Shown: piece by piece, positions 11,385 to 22,616 of the stretch
How the letters are laid out: every line of letters starts with the position of its first letter
Position numbering within the stretch: the first letter of the stretch is position 1
DNA from: Clitopilus passeckerianus
Lineage: Eukaryota; Basidiomycota; Agaricomycetes; Agaricales; Entolomataceae
NCBI GenBank assembly: GCA_944990035.1
Contig: CALYLX010000151.1
Coordinates: 1 to 61,626, forward strand
Length of the DNA: 61,626 nt
Direction of reading: 5' to 3'
Notes under the pieces: generated by a model
Database searches by the model: none
What the model was told of the DNA's origin: nothing
What the model saw: the letters and a program-made list of their open reading frames with translations, nothing else
Made by a program: the position numbers and the translations under genes

Positions 11385-12217
11385 ATGCTGCCCCATCTCG
11401 AGCCCATCATCGTCGAGTTCAATAGCGACTGTGACTCTGACGTGGACACTCCTGGCTTCGATTCGCCCCGCAAGCGTTACACGAACAGCCTTAAGCAACG
11501 TCCCGCAGGCGTACGGACATCAGACATCTACCTACCCAGCGAATGCCCAACACCGTACCCACAAAGCACGTCGTCAGATTCAGAGTCTGAATCCGGTAGC
11601 GACAGTGACACCAGTGCCCAGTGGACGTCCACTCAGTCACGGTTTGAGGAGGCATCGCAGTTGCAGGCTTCCATAGCCTCTGTGTCGGAAGTTCAACTTC
11701 GTCAACTAGTAGCCAAGCTTGCCAAGCAGAGTCTCGGTTTCCAGCAAGCTGTCGCCAAAGAGCTGCGAGTAACCTCAACAGAGGACCCGACCACGCCTGT
11801 TGAACCCGTCTCGCGCTCGCCACCCTCGCGTTCTCCCCGGCGTGGGCGCAGGCGGCCAAGGCGTGCATCTGCGCCACAGCCGTCGCGTCACAGGCAGAAT
11901 CAGCTGGATAGATGTGTAGAAGCGAGCGCGTTGGGGTATGATGAGTGTGGACGACGTGTGTACCATCCTGGTGAGTTGTTTTCTCCCGTCTTGGCACCTT
12001 CCGACATCTAACGTAACTATTGCCTTTGTTAGGTCGGCTCGTCAAAGATGTCTACGAGTTCCTATCAACCACAATGGATGGACGGCCTGCAAAGGCATTG
12101 GAAACGATTACCATGTGGAGCTGCTGTGACCAGGAAGAGTTGATGCCTGGGTGTCGGTCAATGACACGGTCGTTGGACGATTCGGAGACAGAAGTCATGG
12201 TGGGAAGACGCCCATGA
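11385..12217 (+). CDS. CHORD-like domain protein (copy 2, ligands partly lost)
   Basis: Tandem paralog of the preceding gene. Exons 11385-11970 and 12033-12217 give 256 residues, with the intron at the same codon, directly after YHPG. Shared features are the acidic Ser/Asp-rich N-terminus (SDSESESGSDSD), the helical block SVSEVQLRQLVAKLAKQ, and the C-terminal YHPG then MWSCCDQ then PGC. An Arg/Ser/Pro-rich insert (SPPSRSPRRGRRRPRRAS) lies between them and may act as a nuclear signal. The first Cys pair is reduced to DRC...DEC, and the histidine that should follow GC is absent (GCRSMTRSLDD), so zinc binding is probably weakened compared with copy 1. No frame breaks. Confidence 0.65.
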
Positions 12218-13017
12218 TTTCCGCGTCTTCCACCCCTACATTGTCTCAGTGATCTACATTTGCACCGTTACCGATCTTTGACTAGAAGATATCTTTATTC
12301 ATCTTATTATCACGACCATCTATGGACATATCTCACGACTTCGTTCTTTACCGACACCCTATTTATTACGCATTCATTTGTTCTTCGTTCTCAGCTATGC
12401 TTTCCTAACCTTCGTCATTCTTTGTATCAGTCTACTACTACTCTTTGGGCATTTAGGCACGATGAATTCATGACCGCATTGTCATCACACTTGCCTTACA
12501 TGCTTGAATCACATGCAGCAGCTGCAGTAGCTAATCTTTCCCCAGTTGTGCTGCTGTCCAATAGCTGTGAAGGGGTATCACCTGAATCTGTATTACTTGC
12601 AATCTGTTTTGTTCATCAATCGAATACCAAGTATCATCTAGCCATCCCATCTGTGATCGGCGCTTCAAGGATAGGTATCACAGTCGTGACTGATTAAAGT
12701 TGCCAGTGAATGGTAACCAGACAGATTAGGAGGTCTGGGGACATAAGGTTGGTCGGCGATAAAACGCGTCGAAACTGATGTGATTTCTAAAGATGTACAG
12801 ATGGTGTGCATAAGAGGGATACAAGATGAGTGCCACGAACAGAACGAAGAAAGCATAAACCAAGAAAACCGCGATGAAAACAAGAGCCACATTGAGAACC
12901 GAGTATACAGTAGTAAAGATGAGGGTATTATTGTACAGATTGGTAGAAAGTCCCATATGATGAAACTTTAAATAGAAGCATGCATGCATGGATACACCAC
13001 TACGATGGTGGAGATGA
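12218..13017. other. Intergenic, no gene seen
   Basis: Convergent 3' regions of the CHORD-like copy 2 (+) and the next gene (-). A hydrophobic open frame on the minus strand (12726-12989) looks like AT-rich 3' UTR read by chance. Confidence 0.5.
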
Positions 13018-13902
13018 CTACGCCGAACAGTCCACCATCTCCCAGTCTTGATCAGGTATCAGTACCCAGGATTTGCTGAGCACAGGGTGTGAGTCAACTG
13101 CCATAGCATCATCGGCCGTATCCTGTTCCCGCTGCTCCTGCGCAGCAACTATCCTCTCCAACTCCCTTGTCGCCGTCATGATCGAAATGGCCAATCGGGG
13201 GCCCATGCGAAGTATTTTTTGACCCTCCGGCGATGATTTCATACACGTCCTGAGTGCCTTTTTGTAAAGGTCAGGTTCCGGCTTTGAGCGAGGGAACTGC
13301 GGCCGAGATGGTCTTGGCTCTTGGGCCGGCGCCAACGGGGAAGAGTGTCGTAGGGAGGTAGGAAGGGTGAAGGCTGCGGTTACGGGGGTAGGGCATTTGA
13401 TAGTGGAAGTTAAGGGTGCGGCGCGTTGGGATGACGAGGGTTGAGCGGTAGGTTGAGTGGTGGGAGGCAATGACGTGACCGCCTTTGAAGGCTGTGGGAT
13501 AACTGGTGTGAAAGGGCGGATAGCAGTAGTAGTTGGCCGAATAGTCGGTTGAGGGGAGAGTCGAATGCTGAGTGGTTCAACGGCATGGTTGACCGATGCC
13601 TTTCGTTGTTCTTTGCCCTTTTGGTCCCTGTGCATATGGATGGGGGAGGAGTGCTCGCTGGCAGCCTTGCACGTGCTTGACGATGTCGATGGTCTCTTTG
13701 ATGAAGTCGAAGTTGAAGCTACATCTGAAAGACTAATGTATGTCTCTGTGCGCCGTAGGGTGGAGCCCATGGATTTCGAGAGGCGGGGTGCTTTGGCCGG
13801 TCGTGGGTTGCCAGAGAGTTGTAATGAGTAGCAGAAGGAAGATGTCCGCTTGCGAGGCCCTGAGTGTTCGAGAGTGGATGTTTGGGTTGCAGTGAGGGAC
13901 AT
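13018..13902 (-). CDS. Conserved basidiomycete protein, disordered with short C-terminal domain
   Basis: I recognise this only as a hypothetical family of basidiomycetes. A single exon of 294 residues from MSLTATQTSTLEHS (ATG at 13902). The frame stays open upstream to 14064, but that part lacks the low-complexity character of the rest. Residues 1 to about 200 are Ser/Thr/Pro-rich and likely disordered. The conserved part is the C-terminus: FPRSKPEPDLYKKAL, CMKSSPEGQKILRMGPRLA, SIMTATRELERIV, then VLSKSWVLI and the terminal DWEMVDCSA. The conserved end suggests a small folded helix module plus a C-terminal binding motif. No enzyme motif or membrane segment. Function unknown. Confidence 0.7.
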   Translation of the reverse strand: MSLTATQTSTLEHSGPRKRTSSFCYSLQLSGNPRPAKAPRLSKSMGSTLRRTETYISLSDVASTSTSSKRPSTSSSTCKAASEHSSPIHMHRDQKGKEQRKASVNHAVEPLSIRLSPQPTIRPTTTAIRPFTPVIPQPSKAVTSLPPTTQPTAQPSSSQRAAPLTSTIKCPTPVTAAFTLPTSLRHSSPLAPAQEPRPSRPQFPRSKPEPDLYKKALRTCMKSSPEGQKILRMGPRLAISIMTATRELERIVAAQEQREQDTADDAMAVDSHPVLSKSWVLIPDQDWEMVDCSA

Positions 13903-15140
13903 GGGGAGGGCAGGAGGCAGGAGGGCGCGGCGGCAGCACCTCAAAGGGTTAATATGGGGCTGGAGACAAAAGATGGCACAAACTCGGAACAAGCGTGTAT
14001 AAAGGCCAAGCTGTGGAAACATCACGTGATCTGACTCAGTGAGATACCGCCGGATCAGTGGCAATGCCTACTCGGAATGGAATAAATCCCCGCATGCTCA
14101 TTGGTCCGGAGGTTTGGGCCATCCAATCATCCATTGACACAGAATCTGTAACGTTGGTGCGGTACGATTTGTTTGACAGCGGGATAGTTGAAACAAGTCC
14201 TTGGGATCTACGAAATTTGTCGGTATACTTGGTGTTCGTGTGGTACCTTTCCATGATGATCCATTACTCAGCCCCGAGTGGGAGCGATCTCTTTTCGTCG
14301 ACGTCAGGCGGGGAGACTGCCACAAGGGCGTGGGGATCGTGAGGTCGCTGTGCGGGTTTTGCCTTATGGGGTCAAGTGACCGACATGTGGTCAAAGTCGC
14401 GAGGTTGGGCGCTTCAAATTGACTCGAATAGCTTGAGAATACTGAACAGCCTGCTCGTCACGAGTAGCTTATTCACGGAATTAGCTGGCACGTAGAGTAA
14501 TAATCATGCTCAGGTTACTTACTGCGCATCACATCAATGGACGACGGACTTGGGGGTGGTACTGGTATTGGCAGCGTGGATCCGGGAATGTAGGATTATT
14601 GCGTAGAAGGAGGCATGTGTCGTAAGTGCTTGTGTAGATGGTACCTACAGCGTGTATTGCCAGGTGACCTCCGCTGAGGCCGCACTATAGAAACCCATAC
14701 GTCCCGGCGGAAAGCAATCATAATCATGATTCTGATGTTGATACTAGCCGCCTAAGTTGACCAGCTCTAACTGAGAGCATATCTGACGTGCTCCAGGTCA
14801 GAGCCAGAGTAGCTTTGGTATGAAACTATGCGCAGAGTTCATGCCAAGGGTGGTGCGAAGTCCCGGGTCGCCGTCACGGACATAGATAGACACGGTGTTA
14901 GTCCAGAAACTCGTTGAAGGCTGGAAATAGCGCGCTGGGTATGCTGCAGGGTATTCCGGGAGGCAAGAAGCGCTGTGTTGGTTCCATGTTGTGTGCTGCG
15001 GCACAAAGTAGTCGTCAAAAGCAAAACAATGTACGCTTAGGGGCTCGTTACACCATAACGTCACGCGCGCTCTGTTCATGCATTGCCGACTGCGACCACC
15101 ACCACTAGCTCATTGTCGTGGTCGTCGTTGAGCATTAGAC
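13903..15140. promoter_or_regulatory. Divergent intergenic region, no gene seen
   Basis: A 1.2 kb spacer between the starts of the conserved basidiomycete gene (-) and VPS39 (+). Many overlapping short frames on both strands, none convincing. Confidence 0.4.
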
Positions 15141-18100
15141 ATGGCGCCTTTTCTGAAGCCGACAACTATTCTCTCTGGGCTGAAGGAGAAGGTTGACTCT
15201 TTGACGATACAAGGTGCGCTGGAGAGGTCCGGAACCTGCCCCATAGCTTCTCACATTGGTGCTCCTCAGGCGACCGACTGTACCTTGGAACATCGGTCGG
15301 GAACCTACACATCTACAGCTTTGACAACTCCAGTAAGCCCTATCTAGTATACGACCTGCGTGATCTCTCATTCTTTGCAGATGATGGCAATCCGACCATG
15401 GAACTGGTTGACACCAAGAAGTCCTTGGTTCGAAGATCCATCGAGCAACTGGGCTTCATAAAGGATGTCAATTCCTTAGTAGTTTTGTCAGGTATGTGCT
15501 TATACCCTCAAGAAGCATATCCTGGCTGATTGGAAAGACGTGCAGAAATGAATGTCACTCTATTTCCACTGCCAAGCTTTGCCCCACCAACACCATTGGT
15601 CAAAGCCAAGGCCGCTTTCTCGTTTGCGATACACACATCTATACAGGAGAGGCAGCCCGAGAACCATGAAGGAGACTTTTCCAATGCGAAGCCAGCGCCG
15701 ACAGTGGTAACCCAGCTTTTGGTAGGATGCAGAAGGAAGGCAGTCATTTATTCATGGAGAGATGGTGAACCGCAGGAGCCAAAGTATGTGTATCTATCTA
15801 CTGGGTACATATCAGCTGAAGTTCACTGCGATTCTCTCGTAGGAAGCGCCCCTCCCTCACTCCGCCCGAATAATAACCTTCCTTGACCATAATACCTCCT
15901 GCTTCGCATATTCACCAACAGATTATGCCATCTTTTCAATACCAACGATGACTTCCACCGACATATCTACTCCATTACCAATGTCAACGTCTGCAAGCAC
16001 CGGAGCTATGGGCGCCTTGACAGGTCTGACAGGATATATGACTCTTGGGTTAGGTGCTAAACCAAAACCTGGCGCCATCAGTATCAACGACAAGGAAGCA
16101 TTGATTGCAAAGGATGGTACGTCTTCTTGCGAGTATATCGTGAAAGAGCCCAATTAACTTGGCCACGCAGGCAATGGACACGTTGTTGACGCTGAGGGCA
16201 AAGTCACTCGTTCTCCTGCAATTGAGTGGCCTGCACCACCAGAAGAACTTGGTAGGTCTTCAACCTCATTCTAAAGGTAAACTTACTAACGATCATCCAG
16301 CTTTTGTAAAGCCTTACATCTTCTCCATCTTGCCACCGAACACAGTCCCTACACGCCCGATTGAACAAATCGCGTCCGCAAATCCAGGCCAGCAACAAAC
16401 CGCACCAGTAGCTCCGACCTTCATACCAACTTCTGTCCTGCAGATCAGATCATCTCTCTCATTCCAGATCATGCAAACAGCCACGTTCCCATTCAATATC
16501 TCGCCTTCATCATCGGCCCTCTCGGTGGCCACAACGACTGGAATTCCAAATGCTACCATACGCCTCCTAACGCCCTCACTGAAGCCGGGAAGATCCTCCG
16601 TTTATTTCCTCACGACACCCCTCGACAGGGCTGCTGCTACGAACGAAGGAAGCACGATATGGCAGTCAGTAATGAAGCCTTGGGATGAGCAGATTGACGA
16701 GTTGGTCATGGAAGGTTTATATGGGGATGCCTTGCACTTCTGGACAATATTGATGATTCCGTCATTCCTGATAAGGTAGCATACACCCTCCTTTCGTCTT
16801 CATTGTTGCTGACGACAAAGTCCATAGCAAACACGACATACTCGAATAAGAGCCTTGAATGCAGTAGCCAACTTCCGAGATTCCAAGTTCGACGAGGCCG
16901 TCGACACACTCATTGAATTGGATCTGAACCCCGCTAAAGTCCTGGCACTATACCCAGAATCAGTCGCTGGTCGTCTCTCCGTACCCTCTGAACAATGGAT
17001 ACCACTATACGGAGGCCCTTCACCACCACAACCAGAACCCGAAGCGGAAGGGAATCAAGCTGCGACTGGAACGAATTCTGAAGAGGGTACACAAGAGAGC
17101 GTCCCACCACCAGAGGAAGGGGCTCAGCAAGAAGGAACCACGTCTGCCTTGTTGGACAGTATAGCTGGGCCTTCTATGGCTGAATCATTACGTGGACGTT
17201 TGGGACAGGGTCTTCAGGCCGGTCTGGGAGCTGGTCTAGGCGCGATGATGCGTTCTGCAAACCCGGCTGCAATTGCAGCAAGGGAGGGTTCGGTTCCACC
17301 TCCGGCTGTACCACCTAAGCCCGCGAAGCCCACGCCAGGTATGTTTAGATCCTTTCTAGAGCAAAGAATCTTTCTGAACTTGATTATAGACCTTTTCACG
17401 CAAGCAGTTGAAACCCTTGTCCGCTATGTCGGCGAGCGTAGACCCAAGCTGAACGCAGCACTAGCAGCAGTCGGTATCAAGCCCGACAACCAATCACATC
17501 AAGTGCCGCCTCTATCAGAAGTCCCAGTAGAGGAACTCTTCGCGTTGCCCAATGTCCATTATCCTCGTTGACGCCCGAACAATTGCTACGTTGTGCTCAG
17601 ATTGTGGACACCGCTTTGTATAAGTCATACCTCATTGTGCGACCAGCTTTGTTGGGACATCTATGTCGACTACCGAACTGGTGTGAGATGTCTGAGGTTG
17701 AAGAGGATCTTCGAGCTCGTAAGGTAACGCCTTTCTGCTGTGTGAAAGTCGATGAAATTGATTAAGCCTTGACTCTACAGAGATTTGCTGAGATGATTGA
17801 CCTGTATCAAGGCAAGAAGATGCATGCTGAGGCGCTGGGGCTATTGAGACAGTAGGACCTCTTGGTTTTCTAGCTGGTTCATAGGCTGACTATATGCGCT
17901 TGCATCCAGGCTCGGAGAAGAACAGGACGACATGGAAGATAAACTAATGCCTACAATTCGTTATCTACAAAAACTAGGGCCAAAGTACGCGCAGCAAATT
18001 TTCAAATCCGCGCGTTGGGTGTTTGATTCTGATGCAAACCTGGGTTTTGAGGTATGCTTCTTTGTCCGTCTATATAATCGTCATAACCTAATGTGATCAA

Positions 18101-19279
18101 TCTCAGATTTTCACTTCTGAAGATGTGGAGTTGCCTCGGCAGGACGTCTGTGACTATCTAGCAGACATCGACCCTCAGATCTGTGCCCATTACCTGGAAT
18201 ATCTGATTGAGGAGCGGAACGAAGAACGGCGGGAATTCCATGACAGACTTGCAGAACTTTATTTCGACATGACGATTTCTGCGCGAAAACGAGGAGATGA
18301 TGGTAGGCAGCTTTGTACTATTTCTCATGTTGGAGGATCTAAAGCCAACCCTGCAGACGCACGTAAACAATTCTACAACAAACTTCTGCACTTCGTTGAT
18401 ACAGATCAGCAAATCAGTGTTGACAGGTTGTATGCGCTGCTGTCTTCTGGTGCGTTATTTTTGTCATTCGCCTTAGGGTAAGGAATAATCTTGAATTCCC
18501 AGACTTGTACGAGGCAAGAGCCATTCTATTAGGAAGGCTAGGCAGGCATGACCAGGCTCTTGAGCTCTATGTCTACTGCATGCACGATTATATCAAGGCT
18601 GAAGAGTATGCGCCATTCTCCTGTCGTATGATTATCTTAGCTGACAATTTGAAGGTACTGCAAACGTTTCTACCAGCCGGGGACAGAAACCAGAACATAT
18701 TCCTCACGCTGCTGCGAATATACCTTCGGCCGACCGTGACAACCCCCACCAATCTCCTTGCACCCGCTTTGGAACTCATTGGACGGCACAATCCCCGATT
18801 AGATCCAATAGAGACTCTGCAACTACTCCCACCCCTCGTGTCTGCCAAAGACGTCCGAAGCTTCCTGCTTGAGGCTCTACGGGCGCCATTGTTTGACGCT
18901 AGTGTCGTGAGATCTATTAGCAAGGCAGAAAATGACCAGTCTGCCCGACGACTCATGGCTTTGCAAACGAAGCGGGTCAAAGTTACTGATAGTCGCATGT
19001 TTGTAACTACATCTAGTCTGCCTGGCACAGAACTGACGCTGCTTCACCCTAGATGTCCGCTTTGTCACAAACGTATTGGTAACAGCGTAATTGCCGTTCA
19101 TGCGCCCAGGTAAGTATTTTCTCAGGACCTTTTCTTGTTTGCGAATCCTGAAATCTGTTCTACAGAGGGAGGTTACCCACTATCAGTGTCGAGAAGCTTT
19201 TGCCCGCCGAATAGCAGGTAACAGGCGTTTTCTGGAACAGAAACTGGTCTCAAGCACAATAAAGCCTGTAATCAAATGA
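15141..19279 (+). CDS. VPS39: Vam6/Vps39-family vacuolar sorting protein
   Basis: Subunit of the HOPS tether for fusion at the vacuole. The start MAPFLKPTTILSGLKEKVDSL leads into a CNH (citron homology) beta-propeller: DRLYLGTSVGNLHIYSFD, then VTLFPLPSFAPPTPLVKAKAAFSFA, then ARIITFLDHNTS, spread over exons to about 16.8 kb. A helical clathrin-repeat region follows, with RIRALNAVANFRDSKFDEAVDTL and an Ala/Gly/Pro-rich insert near 17.0-17.35 kb. The Vps39 domain 1 region lies near 18.1-18.9 kb (LGRLGRHDQALELYVYCM, DYIKAEEYC-like). The Vps39 domain 2 at the end is a RING-like box: CPLCHKRIGNSVIAVHAPR, then after the last intron VTHYQCREAFARRI. Exons 1-2 are 15141-15213 and 15270-15332; about ten short introns in all. 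One base is missing near 16734 (in GDAL.LLDNIDDSVIPDK). Total about 1000 residues, normal for the family. Confidence 0.9.
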
Positions 19280-19462
19280 GACACTTGGATTGAATGCATA
19301 TTCTCGAATGCCATGGTTTTGCTATCGTTGTCTAGTGGTGTGTGTAATGTACAATGACGGTGTGTAATAAAGTACAGCTAACATCTAGTATACTGGTTTC
19401 CTAAATACACATACATATGCTTCATAGTCCATATTGGGGCAAGCGCGAGCCGTAGGTGCAAA

Positions 19463-22400
19463 TCATAGATATGCTCGCCTTTTGACGCCTCGAACAGCCT
19501 CCTTGACTATGGAGAGCCATTCCTTTGTTTTGTCCATTTCGTCCCAGGAGCCAGATACGCTGGCGTCGATTTTTCGTAGTACAAGGCGGCGAAGGGTTCG
19601 TGCATCGCCGTCTTCGTTGTCCGTGATTGTAGGTGCAATGCTTGAATGAGAAGAATACATTGAAGAGAGCGAAGTTGCGCTCGAGCTGAAGGGCAATAGA
19701 TTGTAGCCCAAGAGTCCAGGTGCAGCAGGGGGTTGCAAATACTGAGCACGAGGGCTCGGTGGTGCTGAGCGATTGCGCAAACTGTCGAGCATCGTCTCCC
19801 GCGCCTGCAAAAGTTGTCAGCATAAAGAAAATAGGAATTCATGTGAATCACAGTACCTTGATGGCGCGTTCCCAACTCGCTCAGCCCGTGCGATGGAATG
19901 GTTAGCAAGTTCAAGGAACTGCTCCGCCTATAGGTGATTTCAGTCAGTGAAAAAGAGGAGCATTGATTGTTGCGCTCAACGTACCGTATCCAACGAGTGA
20001 TAAATGTTGCGGAGGTCTCGACGCGAAACGTTCAACACAACGTTCGATGTTTGCAGAGCGCCATCAATCCGTGAATCAGACAGTACCTCGGCATCAGCTA
20101 CTGCATCGAGGTCCTCTGCGGATTCCTTGGTTTGCCGACCAACAGCGCAGTTCTCGTCGAGATCGTACACAATAGTCAGAATAACGGGGGCCTTCTCTTG
20201 AGGCTGGACAAACTTCTTAAACCACGACTTCAACTTCAGCCCTCCCCGAGAGAAAGTCAAAGCTTTTTCGCTGGCCTTGCGGTCAGAAGCCTCGAAACCC
20301 CGAAGCTTCGCTGCGAGTTTCTTCTGCTTCTTTAGGAGATGCTGGAGCTTTGATTCGAGGTCAGGGCTGGCGAAGACATTCCATTCTGCGTCCTCATCAA
20401 GCATGCGTCGCTTTTGAAGGCCGATCTCGCGTTCGAGCTCGGCAAGCTTTTCGACTTGGTTGGAGTACGAGGTCGCATCGGGACTACTTCCCAGGAGACC
20501 TTCGAACCAATCAGCCCAAGAGGCTGAACGGTCTGCAAGCGTCTTAAGAGCAGGAGTGTGGGTCTGTGTTGCAACAGAAACATGACTCTTGTCCATATGC
20601 CCCGAATTGGCGATGGAAGTCATTGATGTACTTCCCGAACGGTTGAGCATAGTCGTTTGCGAGTCTTCCGAATGGCGATTTCGTCGCTTGCAAGCATCAA
20701 AGCCGCTTCCGCCTAGCCGGTGAACTGCAGAAGCAGTGACTGAATCCAACGATGCCTCAGCCTTGTCGGCATGTGTCCGTAGGCTGTCAAGTTCTTCTGT
20801 AGCCTCTTCTACTCGGCGGTTGAGTAGGTGAATGAGGGCCTGATGATTTTTAGTTGCATCGGCAATGGAGTTGGCGAGGCGTGAAGTCGATTCTGGGTCT
20901 GACGGGAATGGAATGGAAGAGGGGTAGGCACGGAAGAACGATAGAAGGCGTTCGCTAAGCTCTTCAGCGTCAAGCTCTGGGGCCGAACACAGGGAAACGT
21001 CGTCATCTTCGCAAATCACAGTTGACGACCTCCAGTCTGAAAGCGAAACGAGGGAAGAGAAGGAATGTAGGGGTCGAATCGTGCGACAGGACATCGATGA
21101 GACGGGGCGCATTGTTTCTGTATCCTGACCGAAAGCGAGTCGAAATTCAGGCTTGCAGACTTCTAGAGCTGTCAGTCTGTCAAGGAGTAAAATCAGAAAT
21201 AAGAACTTCAAAGCAGAAGAAAGGTAATGACTAACCCTCTTGAATTACGGAGCTCTCGAATAGTTCCAGCTGAGTCAAAGTCGAGCAATAGCATCAAGAG
21301 TTCAATGGAATCCCCATGTTCGGCGGCAATATGAATACAGGTTTCGTCGTTCTTGTCCCTTGCGGCCAATGGGGCCCTCAAGTCCCGAACTAGATGTAAA
21401 GCGAATTGGTAAAGGGCGCAAATGACTTCCTCGTCGCTCGAGGGGAGTCGGACAGATTTTGCGAGAATATGGAGCGCGGTGTACTGCTCCTCCTTGGTGA
21501 AAAGAGCGACTTCGGCGCCAGCGCAGTAGAGCGCATCCAGAATCTCGATGGATGGCATTGGTACAGAAACAGAATGATGAATAGGGCTCCAGCCCCGAGC
21601 ATCGGTCGGTTCACAAGCAGGGGTGCCGACATCGGGTACAATTCCGCTGGTGCGGATGCGGGTAGTGGTGGTGAGAAGAGGAGTGAATGCAAAAAGGTAG
21701 GTCGCCGGTCGTGATAGAGGTCGTGAGCGTGTCGGTTAAACGGGTCATAGCTTGGCCCGCAAAGATACTTGATGGTGGTGGCTCAAGACTGTCAGAGGGC
21801 ATAGAAGAACGAGCCAAGTCGAGGAGGATATCAGATCCTGGGTAGAGTTTGTTGCGGTCCGCGGACTGCGATGGGTGTAAGTACTTGGTTAAAGTTGTAG
21901 CAGTCAAGAAAAATACCTGGGATTCACGCCAGCGATGTCGTCGTAGGACAAGCTCACACATCCACAGAATTTTCGGATGCTGCAACGCGAATTGAATGGA
22001 AGTTCGCTGGTTGAGGTCGCGAAAATCCGGTCGCGCGCCATGTGAGAGCAATAGCTGTGCCACTCTGAAGTTTCCATCCCTCGCCGCGTCTAATGAAGCG
22101 AAATGTCAATCTGGGAGGTCTTCAGGATTGAGGGAAAGTATGCTTACACATCAGCGCAGTGGCTCCTTGAGTGTCCATGCCATCGACTGAAACTGCATCA
22201 GAACTGCAGTCCAGAAGCATTTGACTACTTCAGGCATGTTTAGCCATGAAGCCATTCCCAAAGGAATCACTCCATTCATTGAGCTGTTTGGCGCGTTCAT
22301 AGTGCAGAGGTTGATATCCGGGTGCTGAAGAAGCATGTGGATAACATTTAGGCGCTCCCGAGTAAGAAAAGACGCGTCAGACGCGTCGAGTTCTTGCCAT

Positions 22401-22616
22401 CTGCAATATTGCAACGTCAGCACATTTGAAATGTAGCAAGTGAGCTTCAGCACGTACCGTTCGCCAGCAACCGCGCACATGAGCGCAGTACGACCTAGGC
22501 CGTCAATTGCGTTTATGTCGGCGCCTTGGTTGATGGCTAGAGCGACCCCGGTCGTCACCGTCTAGCGCAGCCTTATGCAGTCCATGGTTGTCAAATCCGT
22601 GATAGTGGTTTCCCAT
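19463..22616 (-). CDS. Ankyrin-repeat and coiled-coil protein
   Basis: Large multi-exon gene without a name I can assign. Ankyrin repeats fill the first half: GADINAIDGLGRTALMCAVAG, the HPDINLCTMN/GVIPLGMASW unit, GATALMYAARDGNFRVAQLLLSHGARPDFRD, a GWSPIHHSV unit, EEQYTALHILAKS and NDETCIHIAAEHGDSIELL. The second half is acidic, with coiled-coil segments (RRVEEATEELDSLRTHADKAE; VEKLAELEREIGLQKRR; KLQHLLKKQKKLAAKL) and a Ser/Pro-rich stretch before the final RTLRRLVLRKIDASVSGSW block. The arrangement recalls SBF/MBF cofactors of the Swi6 type, but no KilA-N domain is seen and the link is weak. I place the start at 22616 (MGNHYHGFDNHGLHKAALDG). Frame is lost near 22550-22560 around CGGGGTC, so the first exon is uncertain. 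Converges on VPS39, 184 bp apart. Confidence 0.7.

Noticed and set aside
12726..12989. Hydrophobic minus-strand frame that looks like a membrane peptide
   Set aside because: It lies just downstream of the stop of another minus-strand gene in AT-rich sequence, where TTT/ATT/GTT codons give hydrophobic residues by chance.
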